Shown here: positions 8,173 to 15,258 of the stretch, one piece after another
How the letters are laid out: each line of letters opens with the position of its first letter
Position numbering within the stretch: the first letter of the stretch is position 1
Assembly: GCA_964418595.1 (NCBI GenBank)
Contig: CAYQMF010000121.1
Coordinates: 1 to 21,412 of the forward strand
Direction: 5' to 3'
DNA: 21,412 nucleotides
Origin: CAYQMF01 sp964418595
Lineage (GTDB): Bacteria > Planctomycetota > UBA1135 > UBA2386
Notes under the pieces: generated by a model
What the model was told of the DNA's origin: nothing
Database searches by the model: none
What the model saw: only the letters and a program-made list of their open reading frames with translations
Position numbers and translations under genes: made by a program

Positions 8173-9711
8173 TTGGCATCCGACCCCGTATCGACCCGTT
8201 CGCAAGCCGAGCGCCGGCAGCCGCCCTTCTCTCGGCAGGATCTGACGATCCTGCTGTCGATCACGCTGCTCGCCGCGGGGCTTCGCCTGCTCGGCCTCGG
8301 GGAGTGGTCGTTCTGGGTCGACGAGGCGCACACGGTGCGCGACGTGACCAAGCCCCTCGACGAGTTCTGGGGGTCGCACGTCAGTCGCTACCCGCTCTCG
8401 TACCTGATCCTGCGCGGGATGCTGGGCGTCCTGCCCGCCACGAGCGAGGGCTGGTTGCGGCTGCCCTTCGTGTTCTTCGGGATCGCGGCGATCCCGGCGG
8501 TGGCGTTCGTGGGACGCGCGCTGGTGGGCACGCGTGCCGCCTTGATCGCCGCCCTGCTCCTGGCGCTGTCGCCGTGGCACGTGTACTGGAGCCAGAACTG
8601 CCGCAGCTACTCGATGGTGCTGTTCTTCAGCATGCTCGCGATGGGGGCGTACCAGGTCGCGAGCCAGCAGCGCAGCCTGCTGTTCGGCATCCTGAGTCTG
8701 GCCCTCACCGTGGTTGCCGGCCTCTGCCACACCTCGGCATACCTGGTGCTTGCCGCCTTGATCGCCTTCGCCGGCCTCTCCCGGCTGTTGAGCACGGGCT
8801 CGGCCAAGGCCGATCTCGTCCGCCGTCCCCTCGAGCGCTGGCTGCCGTGGATCATCCTCGGCACCATCCTCCTGCTGTCGCCGCTCCTGATGGGCGGGCT
8901 CACCTACTTCCAGCGCGCCAAGCCCGACTTCTCGCTCGGCCACATGGTGCAGACGGTCGTGTACTTCGTCCGTGTGCCGCTGATCCTGCTGGCGGCATGC
9001 GGGTGCGCGCTGCTCATGTCGCGGGACGATCGACCGGCCTTGTTCCTCATGTGCTGGATCGTCGCGCCGCTCGTGGTGCTCGGCATCGCGGCCTCGGCCG
9101 TGTTCAAGGTCACGGCGCAGTACGCCTTCTACACGCTGCCCGCGTTCTGCCTCCTGGCCGGCTACGCGGCCACGCAGTTCAAGACCGGCGAGCTCCGTCG
9201 TCCCTGGCTCGCGCGCGCGATGTCCGCCGTGCCGCTCCTCATCGTGCTGGCGGACTCGGCCGCGTACGGCTTTCTCTACTACACGTCGCAGCATGGCGAT
9301 CGTCCGAACTGGCGCGCGGCCAAGGACTGGATCGAACGCGAGCCCGGCCGCACCAAGCTGGTCCTGACCACGAATGGGCCGAGCATGCGCTACTACCTCG
9401 ACCCCGACAGCCTCAAGCGCGCGCACTCGGATGTCGTCGAGGAGATCCTCGACTGGGAGATCGACAAGGCGGGCGGGCCGGAGGCGTACCTCGATGCGTT
9501 CATGGCCCAAGCGCGGCGCGATGGCCTGGCGCTCTACGTGGTGTTGACGGAGCCGGAGCTGTTCGAACTGGAGCCGACGCGTCGTCTGGACAGTCACCTC
9601 CGCACGCACTTCCGGCAGGTGCGGCGCTATCCGGTGTGGACGGGTCCCAAGGACATGACCGTGCTCGTGTACGAGCTGCCGCCGCCCCCCGGGCCGCCCA
9701 CGCCGCGGTAG
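8173..9711 (+). CDS. PMT/ArnT-like membrane glycosyltransferase (GT39/GT83 type)
   Basis: A predicted 512-residue integral-membrane glycosyltransferase of the dolichyl-phosphate-mannose mannosyltransferase/ArnT group, which transfers a sugar from a polyprenyl carrier to a protein or lipid on the outer side of the membrane. A first helix (about 24-42) is followed by WSFWVDEAHT, with the Asp50-Glu51 pair in the place of the catalytic acidic motif on the first periplasmic loop. The segment SPWHVYWSQNCRSYSM and many further hydrophobic helices fit the family. From about residue 360 it has a soluble C-terminal domain starting near PNWRAAKDW. The start used is TTG at 8173. It has no strong ribosome site nearby, and a GGAGG at 8123-8127 is too far away, so the N-terminus may be off by a few residues. 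The gene diverges from the YfhO trio and probably belongs to the same glycan locus. The stop lies six bases from the convergent yidD. Confidence 0.83.
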   Translation: MASDPVSTRSQAERRQPPFSRQDLTILLSITLLAAGLRLLGLGEWSFWVDEAHTVRDVTKPLDEFWGSHVSRYPLSYLILRGMLGVLPATSEGWLRLPFVFFGIAAIPAVAFVGRALVGTRAALIAALLLALSPWHVYWSQNCRSYSMVLFFSMLAMGAYQVASQQRSLLFGILSLALTVVAGLCHTSAYLVLAALIAFAGLSRLLSTGSAKADLVRRPLERWLPWIILGTILLLSPLLMGGLTYFQRAKPDFSLGHMVQTVVYFVRVPLILLAACGCALLMSRDDRPALFLMCWIVAPLVVLGIAASAVFKVTAQYAFYTLPAFCLLAGYAATQFKTGELRRPWLARAMSAVPLLIVLADSAAYGFLYYTSQHGDRPNWRAAKDWIEREPGRTKLVLTTNGPSMRYYLDPDSLKRAHSDVVEEILDWEIDKAGGPEAYLDAFMAQARRDGLALYVVLTEPELFELEPTRRLDSHLRTHFRQVRRYPVWTGPKDMTVLVYELPPPPGPPTPR

Positions 9712-9717
9712 CGGCGA

Positions 9718-9954
9718 TCAACGATCGCGGCGCCAACCGCGGTCGGGCACCGGGTCGAAGCCGGGTTCGGCGAACGGGTGGCACCTCAGGATGCGCCAGC
9801 CCACCAGCAGGATCGCGGCGAGCGGATGCCGCTTGTCGAACGCGTGCAGCGCGTACTGGGAACAGGTCGGCACGAAGCGACAGCAGCGTGGCTTGAGCGG
9901 CGAGATCGCTACCCGATAGACACGCACCGGGAGCTGCAGGAGGCGCCGGATCAT
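9718..9954 (-). CDS. yidD: Membrane protein insertion efficiency factor YidD
   Basis: A small 78-residue protein of the YidD family, a membrane-associated factor that helps YidC-dependent insertion of inner-membrane proteins. It has the full signature: an amphipathic basic N-terminus (MIRRLLQLPVRVYR), SPLKPRCCRFVPTCSQYA with the clustered cysteines, then GWRILRCHPFAEPGFDPVP. Length is normal. Its ATG overlaps the TGA of rnpA by four bases (ATGA), so it is the last gene of the TPR lipoprotein - rnpA - yidD operon. The rnpA-yidD order is common in bacteria, but yidC, which often follows, is replaced here by a convergent glycosyltransferase gene. Confidence 0.96.
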   Translation of the reverse strand: MIRRLLQLPVRVYRVAISPLKPRCCRFVPTCSQYALHAFDKRHPLAAILLVGWRILRCHPFAEPGFDPVPDRGWRRDR

Positions 9955-10349
9955 CGCCTGCCCGGCCCGCGGCGTGGGCCACGCGCGCGCCCTTCGCCCT
10001 CGTCGATGCGCGCGAGCAGTGCGGCCAACTCGCGGCGCAGCGCCGCCAAGGGATAGCGCGTCCCCGGGGTGCGCGGGATCAGCACGACGTCGTACCGGCC
10101 GGGCAGCGTCGGGCGCTCGAGCCGGAAGGCCTCGCGCAGGATCCGGCGGATCTTGTTGCGCCGCACGGCGCGGCCGTGGTCGCGCGAGACCGACAGACCG
10201 AGCCGATGCCCGGGCTCCTGGCGCGGGTGGGCCACCACCAACACGAACTCACCCGCGAGCCGGCGACCTCGCCCGTACACCCGCTTGAAGTCGGCGGGCG
10301 TGATCATGCGCGCGGTGCGGGGCAACGTGGCGCGCATCGCTTCGGTCAT
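9951..10349 (-). CDS. rnpA: Ribonuclease P protein component
   Basis: The protein subunit of RNase P, which binds the catalytic RNA and the 5' leader of precursor tRNAs (and pre-tmRNA) and promotes leader removal. It has 132 residues, with the characteristic basic motif RRNKIRRILREAFR at 63-76 and a preceding LGLSVSRDHG segment that matches the central strand and conserved loop. The N-terminal LPRTARMITPADFKRVYGRG fits the family. The C-terminus is Arg/Gly-rich. The ATG at 10349 overlaps the TGA of the upstream TPR gene (ATGA), with GGAAG seven bases before it. A second ATG four codons in is also possible. The usual upstream neighbour rpmH (ribosomal protein L34) is absent; a TPR lipoprotein gene occupies its place. 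Confidence 0.96.
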   Translation of the reverse strand: MTEAMRATLPRTARMITPADFKRVYGRGRRLAGEFVLVVAHPRQEPGHRLGLSVSRDHGRAVRRNKIRRILREAFRLERPTLPGRYDVVLIPRTPGTRYPLAALRRELAALLARIDEGEGRARGPRRGPGRR

Positions 10350-11377
10350 CGCCGCTTCCGCTCCAGCTCCACGAGCAGGTCGTACGCCCGGCGCACCTGC
10401 GGATGTCCGGCGGCGAGGGTCTGCGTGGCGAGGAACTTCTGCGTGTCGCGGTAGGCCTCGTCGACGCGGCCGAGTTCCGCGAGCGCGCGAGCGCGGTTGA
10501 AGTAGTCGGCCGACCGGGTGGGATCCAGCACCAGGATGCGATCCAGCTCCTGCACCGACAGTTCGTAGTCGCGGTGGTTGTAGTGCAGGTTGGCGAGCTG
10601 CGAACGCACCAGGAGTTCATCGTCGACGAGCTGGCCGAGGCTGCGCTGGATGGCCTGTTCGCCGCCGACCTGCAGGACCGAGTCGTAGCGCTCCTGGGTG
10701 CGCTCCTGGGAGAGGGTGGAGCGCTCGAGGAACTTGCGGCCGTGCTCGACGGCACCCGCGTAGTCGCCGCGCAGCGACTTGATGCTGAGCATGTGCTTGT
10801 GGGCGTGCAGCAGGTACTCGCCGCGGCGCAGCAGATGCTCGAGGTCGCGCTCGGCGGTGGCGAGATGGGTGTTGGCGGCGAGATCCGCTTCCTGGACCCG
10901 GATCTGCCGCAGCGCGCGCTCCGGTGGTGCGAGTTCGCTGGCCTGCAGCTCCAGGCGCGCCTGATCGCGCTCCTCGAGGGCGAGGCGCGCCTGCGCTTCG
11001 TGCAACAGGGCATCACCGAGCAGGGCCTGCGGTCCGTGCTGGTTGATCGAGCGCAGCGCTAGCGTGGCGTCGAAGGCGGCCTGTGCTTCGTCGAGCAATG
11101 CGCGGCGCCGCGCCGGCGTCGGCGCATAGCGCACGTCTCCCGCTTGCCGCATCAGGCAGTAGCCGCGCAGCGTGTTGAGCTGGTAGTCGGACGGATCGAT
11201 GCTCAGGCCCTGGCGGACCTGGTCCAGCGCCTGCGGGAAGCGGTTGCCCTCGTAGTAGGTCTTGGCGCCGGCCTGATGCTGCGCCAGCGCGGCGCGCTCC
11301 TCGGATGTCAGGCCGAAGACGCCGCAGCTCGAGATGCTCGCGATCAGGGTGAGGGCGAGCAGCCAGCGGGATGACAT
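10346..11377 (-). CDS. TPR-repeat lipoprotein
   Basis: A predicted 343-residue lipoprotein composed largely of tetratricopeptide-like helical repeats. The N-terminus is a short lipoprotein signal, with hydrophobic LLALTLIA and then the lipobox-like I-S-S-C at 15-18, so the mature protein should start at Cys18. TPR-like pairs are visible around 34-72 (YYEGNRFPQALDQVRQGLSI) and near the C-terminus (YNHRDYELSVQELDRILVLD, then YFNRARALAELGRVDEAYRD). The middle is rich in charged Glu/Arg helices. TPR proteins act as protein-protein scaffolds; no partner can be named. The start is the ATG at 11377, which is the last Met before the lipoprotein signal. The frame stays open for about a thousand codons upstream, but that part is antisense to a glycosidase gene. 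It heads the operon with rnpA and yidD and has a good candidate promoter. Confidence 0.85.
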   Translation of the reverse strand: MSSRWLLALTLIASISSCGVFGLTSEERAALAQHQAGAKTYYEGNRFPQALDQVRQGLSIDPSDYQLNTLRGYCLMRQAGDVRYAPTPARRRALLDEAQAAFDATLALRSINQHGPQALLGDALLHEAQARLALEERDQARLELQASELAPPERALRQIRVQEADLAANTHLATAERDLEHLLRRGEYLLHAHKHMLSIKSLRGDYAGAVEHGRKFLERSTLSQERTQERYDSVLQVGGEQAIQRSLGQLVDDELLVRSQLANLHYNHRDYELSVQELDRILVLDPTRSADYFNRARALAELGRVDEAYRDTQKFLATQTLAAGHPQVRRAYDLLVELERKRR

Positions 11378-11434
11378 GGTGGATCCGGGTCTCGGGGGAG
11401 GTGTCGCGAACGCGCGGCCGGGGGCGAGCGAGAA

Positions 11435-11464
11435 CCTGTACCCTCCGCAGCGAGGCGATGTCAA
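11435..11464 (-). promoter_or_regulatory. Candidate sigma-70 type promoter of the TPR lipoprotein - rnpA - yidD operon
   Basis: On the minus strand a perfect -35 hexamer TTGACA (11459-11464) is followed after 18 bases by TACAGG (11435-11440), a weaker -10. Transcription would begin near 11428, giving a leader of about 50 bases before the ATG at 11377. It lies in the 114-bp divergent gap shared with the plus-strand glycosidase gene, for which no clear promoter was seen. Confidence 0.5.
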
Positions 11465-11491
11465 GGAACGTGGGCGAGGAGCCCGGGACCG

Positions 11492-14400
11492 GTGGCTACC
11501 CTGGCGCCGACCATGCGCCTTCGTCCGTACTTGCTGGTGGGCTGTTTCGCGGTGGGCATCGGACGCGCGCAAGTCGCGCACGGCGGGTTCTGGACCGAGC
11601 GCCTCGACGCCCTGCTGCGCCCCGACGCGCGCGCCGGCACCCTGGGCCCGGTCGGCGCCCGGCTGTGGGCCACGCGCCTGCTCCCCCTGCCCGGGATGCG
11701 CGGCGACGTGCACTACATCCACCACACGAAGGCTCTGCGCGACCCGCTGCAGGTGTCGCTCGAGACCCTGGATGGGGCCCCGGTGCTGCTCGCGCTCGCC
11801 GGGCAGCGTTGGGCGCCGACGCACAGCGAGGTCGACTACACCGTCGCCGGGGGCGGCAGCGTGCGCGAACGCCGCTGGATCACCGCCGAAGACGTGTTCG
11901 TCAGCGAGCTCACCTGCCGCGGTCTTCCCGCACTGCGGATGCGCTGGCGCTCGCCGCTTGCGACGCGATCCCTCGGCGTGGATCGCCAGCGCCCCGTGGC
12001 TCTGGGGCAGGGCCACGTGCCGCTGGCGACGTCGCCGCTGCTGCGCCTCGGCGCGGCGGACGCCCCGGTCTGGATGGAGGGTGAGGCGTTCCAGCGGCAG
12101 CGCGGCAGCACCGGCGTCGACCAGAAGGCCGCCGCGTCGGGGGGCGAGGTCCTGGGCGCCGAGTTCGGGAGTCGGCGCGGCGACCACGCGACCTGGCGCT
12201 TCGTGCAGGCCGACCACGCGCCGGCGACGGCGTTCGTGCGCTACGCGCGGAAGACGCCGGGGTCGGCGCGGGTGCGCGTGAGCGTCGCGAACGGATCGGC
12301 GGCCGGCGTCGAGGTCGAGCTGACACCGACGGGAGGCTGGGGCGAGCAGCCGGATCACTTCGCACTGGCCCGGGTGCCGCTCGGGGAGCTCGCGCAGGCA
12401 GTGTTCGAACTGCGCGTCGAGGTGCTCGAGGATGGCGGCAACGTCAACATCGACGGCGTGTTCGTCGTGCCCTCCGACGCGGTCGACTTCACGCCGCCGC
12501 CGACGCAGACGTGGCGGCAACTCGACCCCCTGCGCGGGGGCCTGATCGTGGGGGGTCCCGCCGTGGATCTCGACGGCGTGCACTGTGGCCCCGAACTCGA
12601 TGTCGACGGCGTGCGCTTCGTCCTGCCCGGCGGCGGCCGGGGGCGCGCGGAAGAACCAGGCACGACGTTGCGCATCGACGCAACCGACGAGTGGGTCCAC
12701 GTGCTCGCCCTGCCGCACGTCGACGACGCGACGCTCCGGCTGGGCGATGGGCCGCCGCGCCCTCTCGGTCCGCGGCAGCGCGAGCTGGCATCTCACGTCG
12801 TGTCGGTGTTCGCGCGCGGGCACGTGACGGACCTGCGCGTCGCCGGCGCCGTGCTGCTCGGCGTGACGATCGAGCGGCCCCCGACCGGCGGCTCCGACCT
12901 GCGCGTCGGCGGTGCGACCTTCCACGGCGTGCAGACGGCGATCGTTGCGGGCGTACACCGCGTCGACGCGGCGCGCGAGATCCCGGCCAGCGGCAAGGAA
13001 CCCGCGCGCGCGTTCGCGACGATCGAGTTCAGCGGCGGTCGACCGCCGGGGGAAGCGACGACGGCGGCGCTGGGTGGGGACGACCCGTTCGCCGCACATC
13101 GGGCGGCGATGGTCGCGTGGTACGCAGCCAACGTTCCTCGACTGACCTGCGCCGATCGCAGCCTGCAGGAGTTGTGGACGTACCGCGCCTTCCTCCTGCG
13201 CCACAACCTGGCGACGCCGGCGGCAGGGTTCCTGCCCGCCGGTCCGGTCTTCTACGAGGGCCGGCACGGGAGCTGGTACCCGCGCGTCATCACGTTCTCG
13301 ACGCCGCACATCGTCGCCGAGGCGCGTTGGCTCGCGGATCCGACGCTCTGGCAGGCGAACGTGCGCGCGCACCTGCGCAACGTGCAGGCGGGCGAGGACC
13401 TGCCCAACGTGCTGGTCGACTGGCGCGGCTTCCGCTACACGAACTGGATCGCGGCCGCAGTCGTCGAGGCGTGCAAGGCGCGCGGGGACCGCGCGGCGCT
13501 CGCCGAACTGCTGCCACCGCTGGCGGCGAACCTGCGCTTCCTGGTGACGCGCTTCGATCCCGATGGCGATGGCCTGCTCGCGCCCGGCGACCACTACACG
13601 ACCGGGATGGAGTTCCAGCCGTCGTTCTGGTTCCACGTCGGGTACGACAACAGCAAGCCGCAGACCGAACTCGAGCGTCCGGACTTCAACGCGTACGCGT
13701 ACGGCAACGCGGCGGCGCTGGCGGAGGGCGCGCGGTGGTTGGGAGACGCTGCCACCACCGAAGCGATGACCGGGATCGCGACCCGCATCCGGGCCGCGGT
13801 GCTGGCACGCTTGTGGCACCGCGACGACGGCTTCTTCTACTCGGTGCGCGAGGCCGACGATGATCCGGCGCGTTGCGCGGAGGTGATCGGGCTCTATCCG
13901 TTCCGCTTCGGCCTCGTGCCGGCGGAGGACACCTACGCCCGCGCGCTGGCGCAGCTCTTCGACCCGGCCCGGTTCTGGGCACGCTTCGGCGTGACCTCGT
14001 GCAGCCGCCAGGTGCCGGTCTTCTCGGCCGCGGTGCAGCAGTGGCCCGGTCCGGGCGGCGTGATCCAGCCGTGCATGTGGAACGGGCCGGTCTGGCCGCA
14101 CGCCACGTCGCTGGTGGCCGACGCGCTCGCGCGGGTCGCCCGCTCCGGCTGGCCCGCGGCGCGGGCGCTGCGCGTCGAGGCACACCTCGGTGAGCTGATG
14201 CGCGCGTTCGCGGCGTTCCACCGCGAGGGCGGCGGCTCTGGACCGCTGCTGCTGCGCGAGTACGGCGATGCCGACCTGGGCCGCAACTGGGGCTGCGCCG
14301 ACTACCTGCACAGCACGTTCCAGGATCTCGTGGTGTGTCACTGGGCGGGGCTCGTGCCGCGCTTCGATGACGTGCTCGAGGTGCGGCCGCTGGATCTGGG

Positions 14401-14548
14401 TCTCGGCGACCTGCGGCTCGAAGACGTGCCCTACCACGGGCACCGGCTCGACATCGCGCTCGCCGGCGAGGACGTCACGGTCCGCGTCGACGGCAAGGAG
14501 GTCGCGCGCGCCAAGGCGCGCACCGGCGTCGAGGTTCCGCTGCGTTGA
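11492..14548 (+). CDS. MGH1/trehalase-like glycoside hydrolase with carbohydrate-binding-like insert
   Basis: A large predicted glycosidase of 1018 residues. The N-terminal part (about 10-190) looks like a beta-sandwich. A region from about 194 (WMEGEAFQ, then STGVDQKAAASGGEVLG) resembles a CBM6/CBM35-type carbohydrate-binding module. The C-terminal 470 residues show motifs of the (alpha/alpha)6-barrel clan that includes GH37, GH63 and MGH1-like enzymes: FDPDGDGLL at 688-696, TTGMEFQPSFWF with Glu707, WNGPVWPH at 863-870, and REYGDADLGRNWG with Glu923, the likely general base. Related enzymes usually have Asp where Glu707 lies. There is no clear signal peptide, so it may be cytoplasmic. The substrate is unknown. 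The start used is GTG at 11492, with GAGGAG ten bases before it; the ATG at 11513 is an alternative. The stop is one base from the convergent Lon-domain gene. Confidence 0.8.
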   Translation: MATLAPTMRLRPYLLVGCFAVGIGRAQVAHGGFWTERLDALLRPDARAGTLGPVGARLWATRLLPLPGMRGDVHYIHHTKALRDPLQVSLETLDGAPVLLALAGQRWAPTHSEVDYTVAGGGSVRERRWITAEDVFVSELTCRGLPALRMRWRSPLATRSLGVDRQRPVALGQGHVPLATSPLLRLGAADAPVWMEGEAFQRQRGSTGVDQKAAASGGEVLGAEFGSRRGDHATWRFVQADHAPATAFVRYARKTPGSARVRVSVANGSAAGVEVELTPTGGWGEQPDHFALARVPLGELAQAVFELRVEVLEDGGNVNIDGVFVVPSDAVDFTPPPTQTWRQLDPLRGGLIVGGPAVDLDGVHCGPELDVDGVRFVLPGGGRGRAEEPGTTLRIDATDEWVHVLALPHVDDATLRLGDGPPRPLGPRQRELASHVVSVFARGHVTDLRVAGAVLLGVTIERPPTGGSDLRVGGATFHGVQTAIVAGVHRVDAAREIPASGKEPARAFATIEFSGGRPPGEATTAALGGDDPFAAHRAAMVAWYAANVPRLTCADRSLQELWTYRAFLLRHNLATPAAGFLPAGPVFYEGRHGSWYPRVITFSTPHIVAEARWLADPTLWQANVRAHLRNVQAGEDLPNVLVDWRGFRYTNWIAAAVVEACKARGDRAALAELLPPLAANLRFLVTRFDPDGDGLLAPGDHYTTGMEFQPSFWFHVGYDNSKPQTELERPDFNAYAYGNAAALAEGARWLGDAATTEAMTGIATRIRAAVLARLWHRDDGFFYSVREADDDPARCAEVIGLYPFRFGLVPAEDTYARALAQLFDPARFWARFGVTSCSRQVPVFSAAVQQWPGPGGVIQPCMWNGPVWPHATSLVADALARVARSGWPAARALRVEAHLGELMRAFAAFHREGGGSGPLLLREYGDADLGRNWGCADYLHSTFQDLVVCHWAGLVPRFDDVLEVRPLDLGLGDLRLEDVPYHGHRLDIALAGEDVTVRVDGKEVARAKARTGVEVPLR

Positions 14549-14549
14549 G

Positions 14550-15185
14550 TCAGGTCCGCCGGCGACCGGGGAACCGGTCGTGGGCGTCGAGCACCATGCG
14601 CGCCCGCTGCGTGACCCGGGTCTCGCCGTAGATCTGCGCCATCAGGGTGCCCGGCAGGTGCAGGCACTGACCGAGGATGTCGGCGAGCTGTGCGGTCGTC
14701 ACCGTCTGCGGCAGTTTCGTGTCGCTGCCGACGCGATCCAGCACGGCCCGGTGCAGGGGTGCGTGCAGTTCGTCGATCTCGGTGCGCGTGGGGCCGACTT
14801 CCTCGGCCAGCTCGTAGCGCACCTTGCGATACAGCCGATCGCTCTCGATCGGCCGGATGCGGACCCGGCCGAGTCCGAGCAGCCAGATGAGGAAGCGACC
14901 GTCCGGCAGGCGATGGTGTTGGGCGATCTCGCCGATGCCGGCGAGTTCGGGCAGGGCGGGTCCCTCCGGCGTCGCCGGCGCGTCGTCGAGGACCGCGGCC
15001 ATCACGATCCGGCCGCTGGCGTCGAGGCAGTCCTCGATCATCTGCCGGTAGCGGGGCTCGAAGATGTGCAGGGGGAGGAGCTGGCCCGGGAACAGGAAGA
15101 CGTCACGCAGCGGGAAGACGGGCGCCTCGCGCGTGGGTTGGTCGGAGCCGTCAGCCGGTGGCCAGGTGTCGGGCGTGGGGTTCAT
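14550..15185 (-). CDS. Stand-alone Lon N-terminal (substrate-binding) domain protein
   Basis: A protein of 211 residues consisting essentially of a Lon N-terminal PUA-like domain. Residues 23-47 (VFPLRDVFLFPGQLLPLHIF, then EPRYR) are the classic start of this domain. They are followed by G-E-I-A-Q-H-H-R-L-P-D-G and LGLGRVRI, and a helical C-terminal half. It lacks the AAA+ ATPase and Ser-Lys protease parts of Lon. Such proteins are widespread in bacteria and their role is poorly known; a substrate-recognition or adaptor function is inferred from the domain only. The ATG at 15185 is preferred because it starts shortly before the domain. A TTG at 15230 would add 15 residues without domain content. 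The gene lies 73 bases after the dehydrogenase/cytochrome gene on the same strand and may be co-transcribed. Confidence 0.88.
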   Translation of the reverse strand: MNPTPDTWPPADGSDQPTREAPVFPLRDVFLFPGQLLPLHIFEPRYRQMIEDCLDASGRIVMAAVLDDAPATPEGPALPELAGIGEIAQHHRLPDGRFLIWLLGLGRVRIRPIESDRLYRKVRYELAEEVGPTRTEIDELHAPLHRAVLDRVGSDTKLPQTVTTAQLADILGQCLHLPGTLMAQIYGETRVTQRARMVLDAHDRFPGRRRT

Positions 15186-15258
15186 CGGGCAGGCGCGGCC
15201 GCAGGGTAATCCGTCGCTGCCGCGCGACAAGGGGCGGGCAGGCTCGATCTTCGCTCGC

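Noticed and set aside
5911..9609. Minus-strand frame of 1232 codons across the divergent glycosyltransferase region
   Set aside because: It is antisense to the GT39-like gene and out of frame with the YfhO gene; composition is typical of a GC-driven shadow frame.
11378..14443. Minus-strand frame extending the TPR lipoprotein gene upstream by about a thousand codons
   Set aside because: The extension is antisense to the glycosidase, is rich in Arg/His/Gly, and the lipoprotein signal begins at the ATG at 11377.
15194..15225. Inverted repeat GCGCGGC / GCCGCGC between the dehydrogenase fusion and the Lon-domain gene
   Set aside because: The stem is seven base pairs with an 18-base loop and no U-tract; such matches arise easily in GC-rich sequence.
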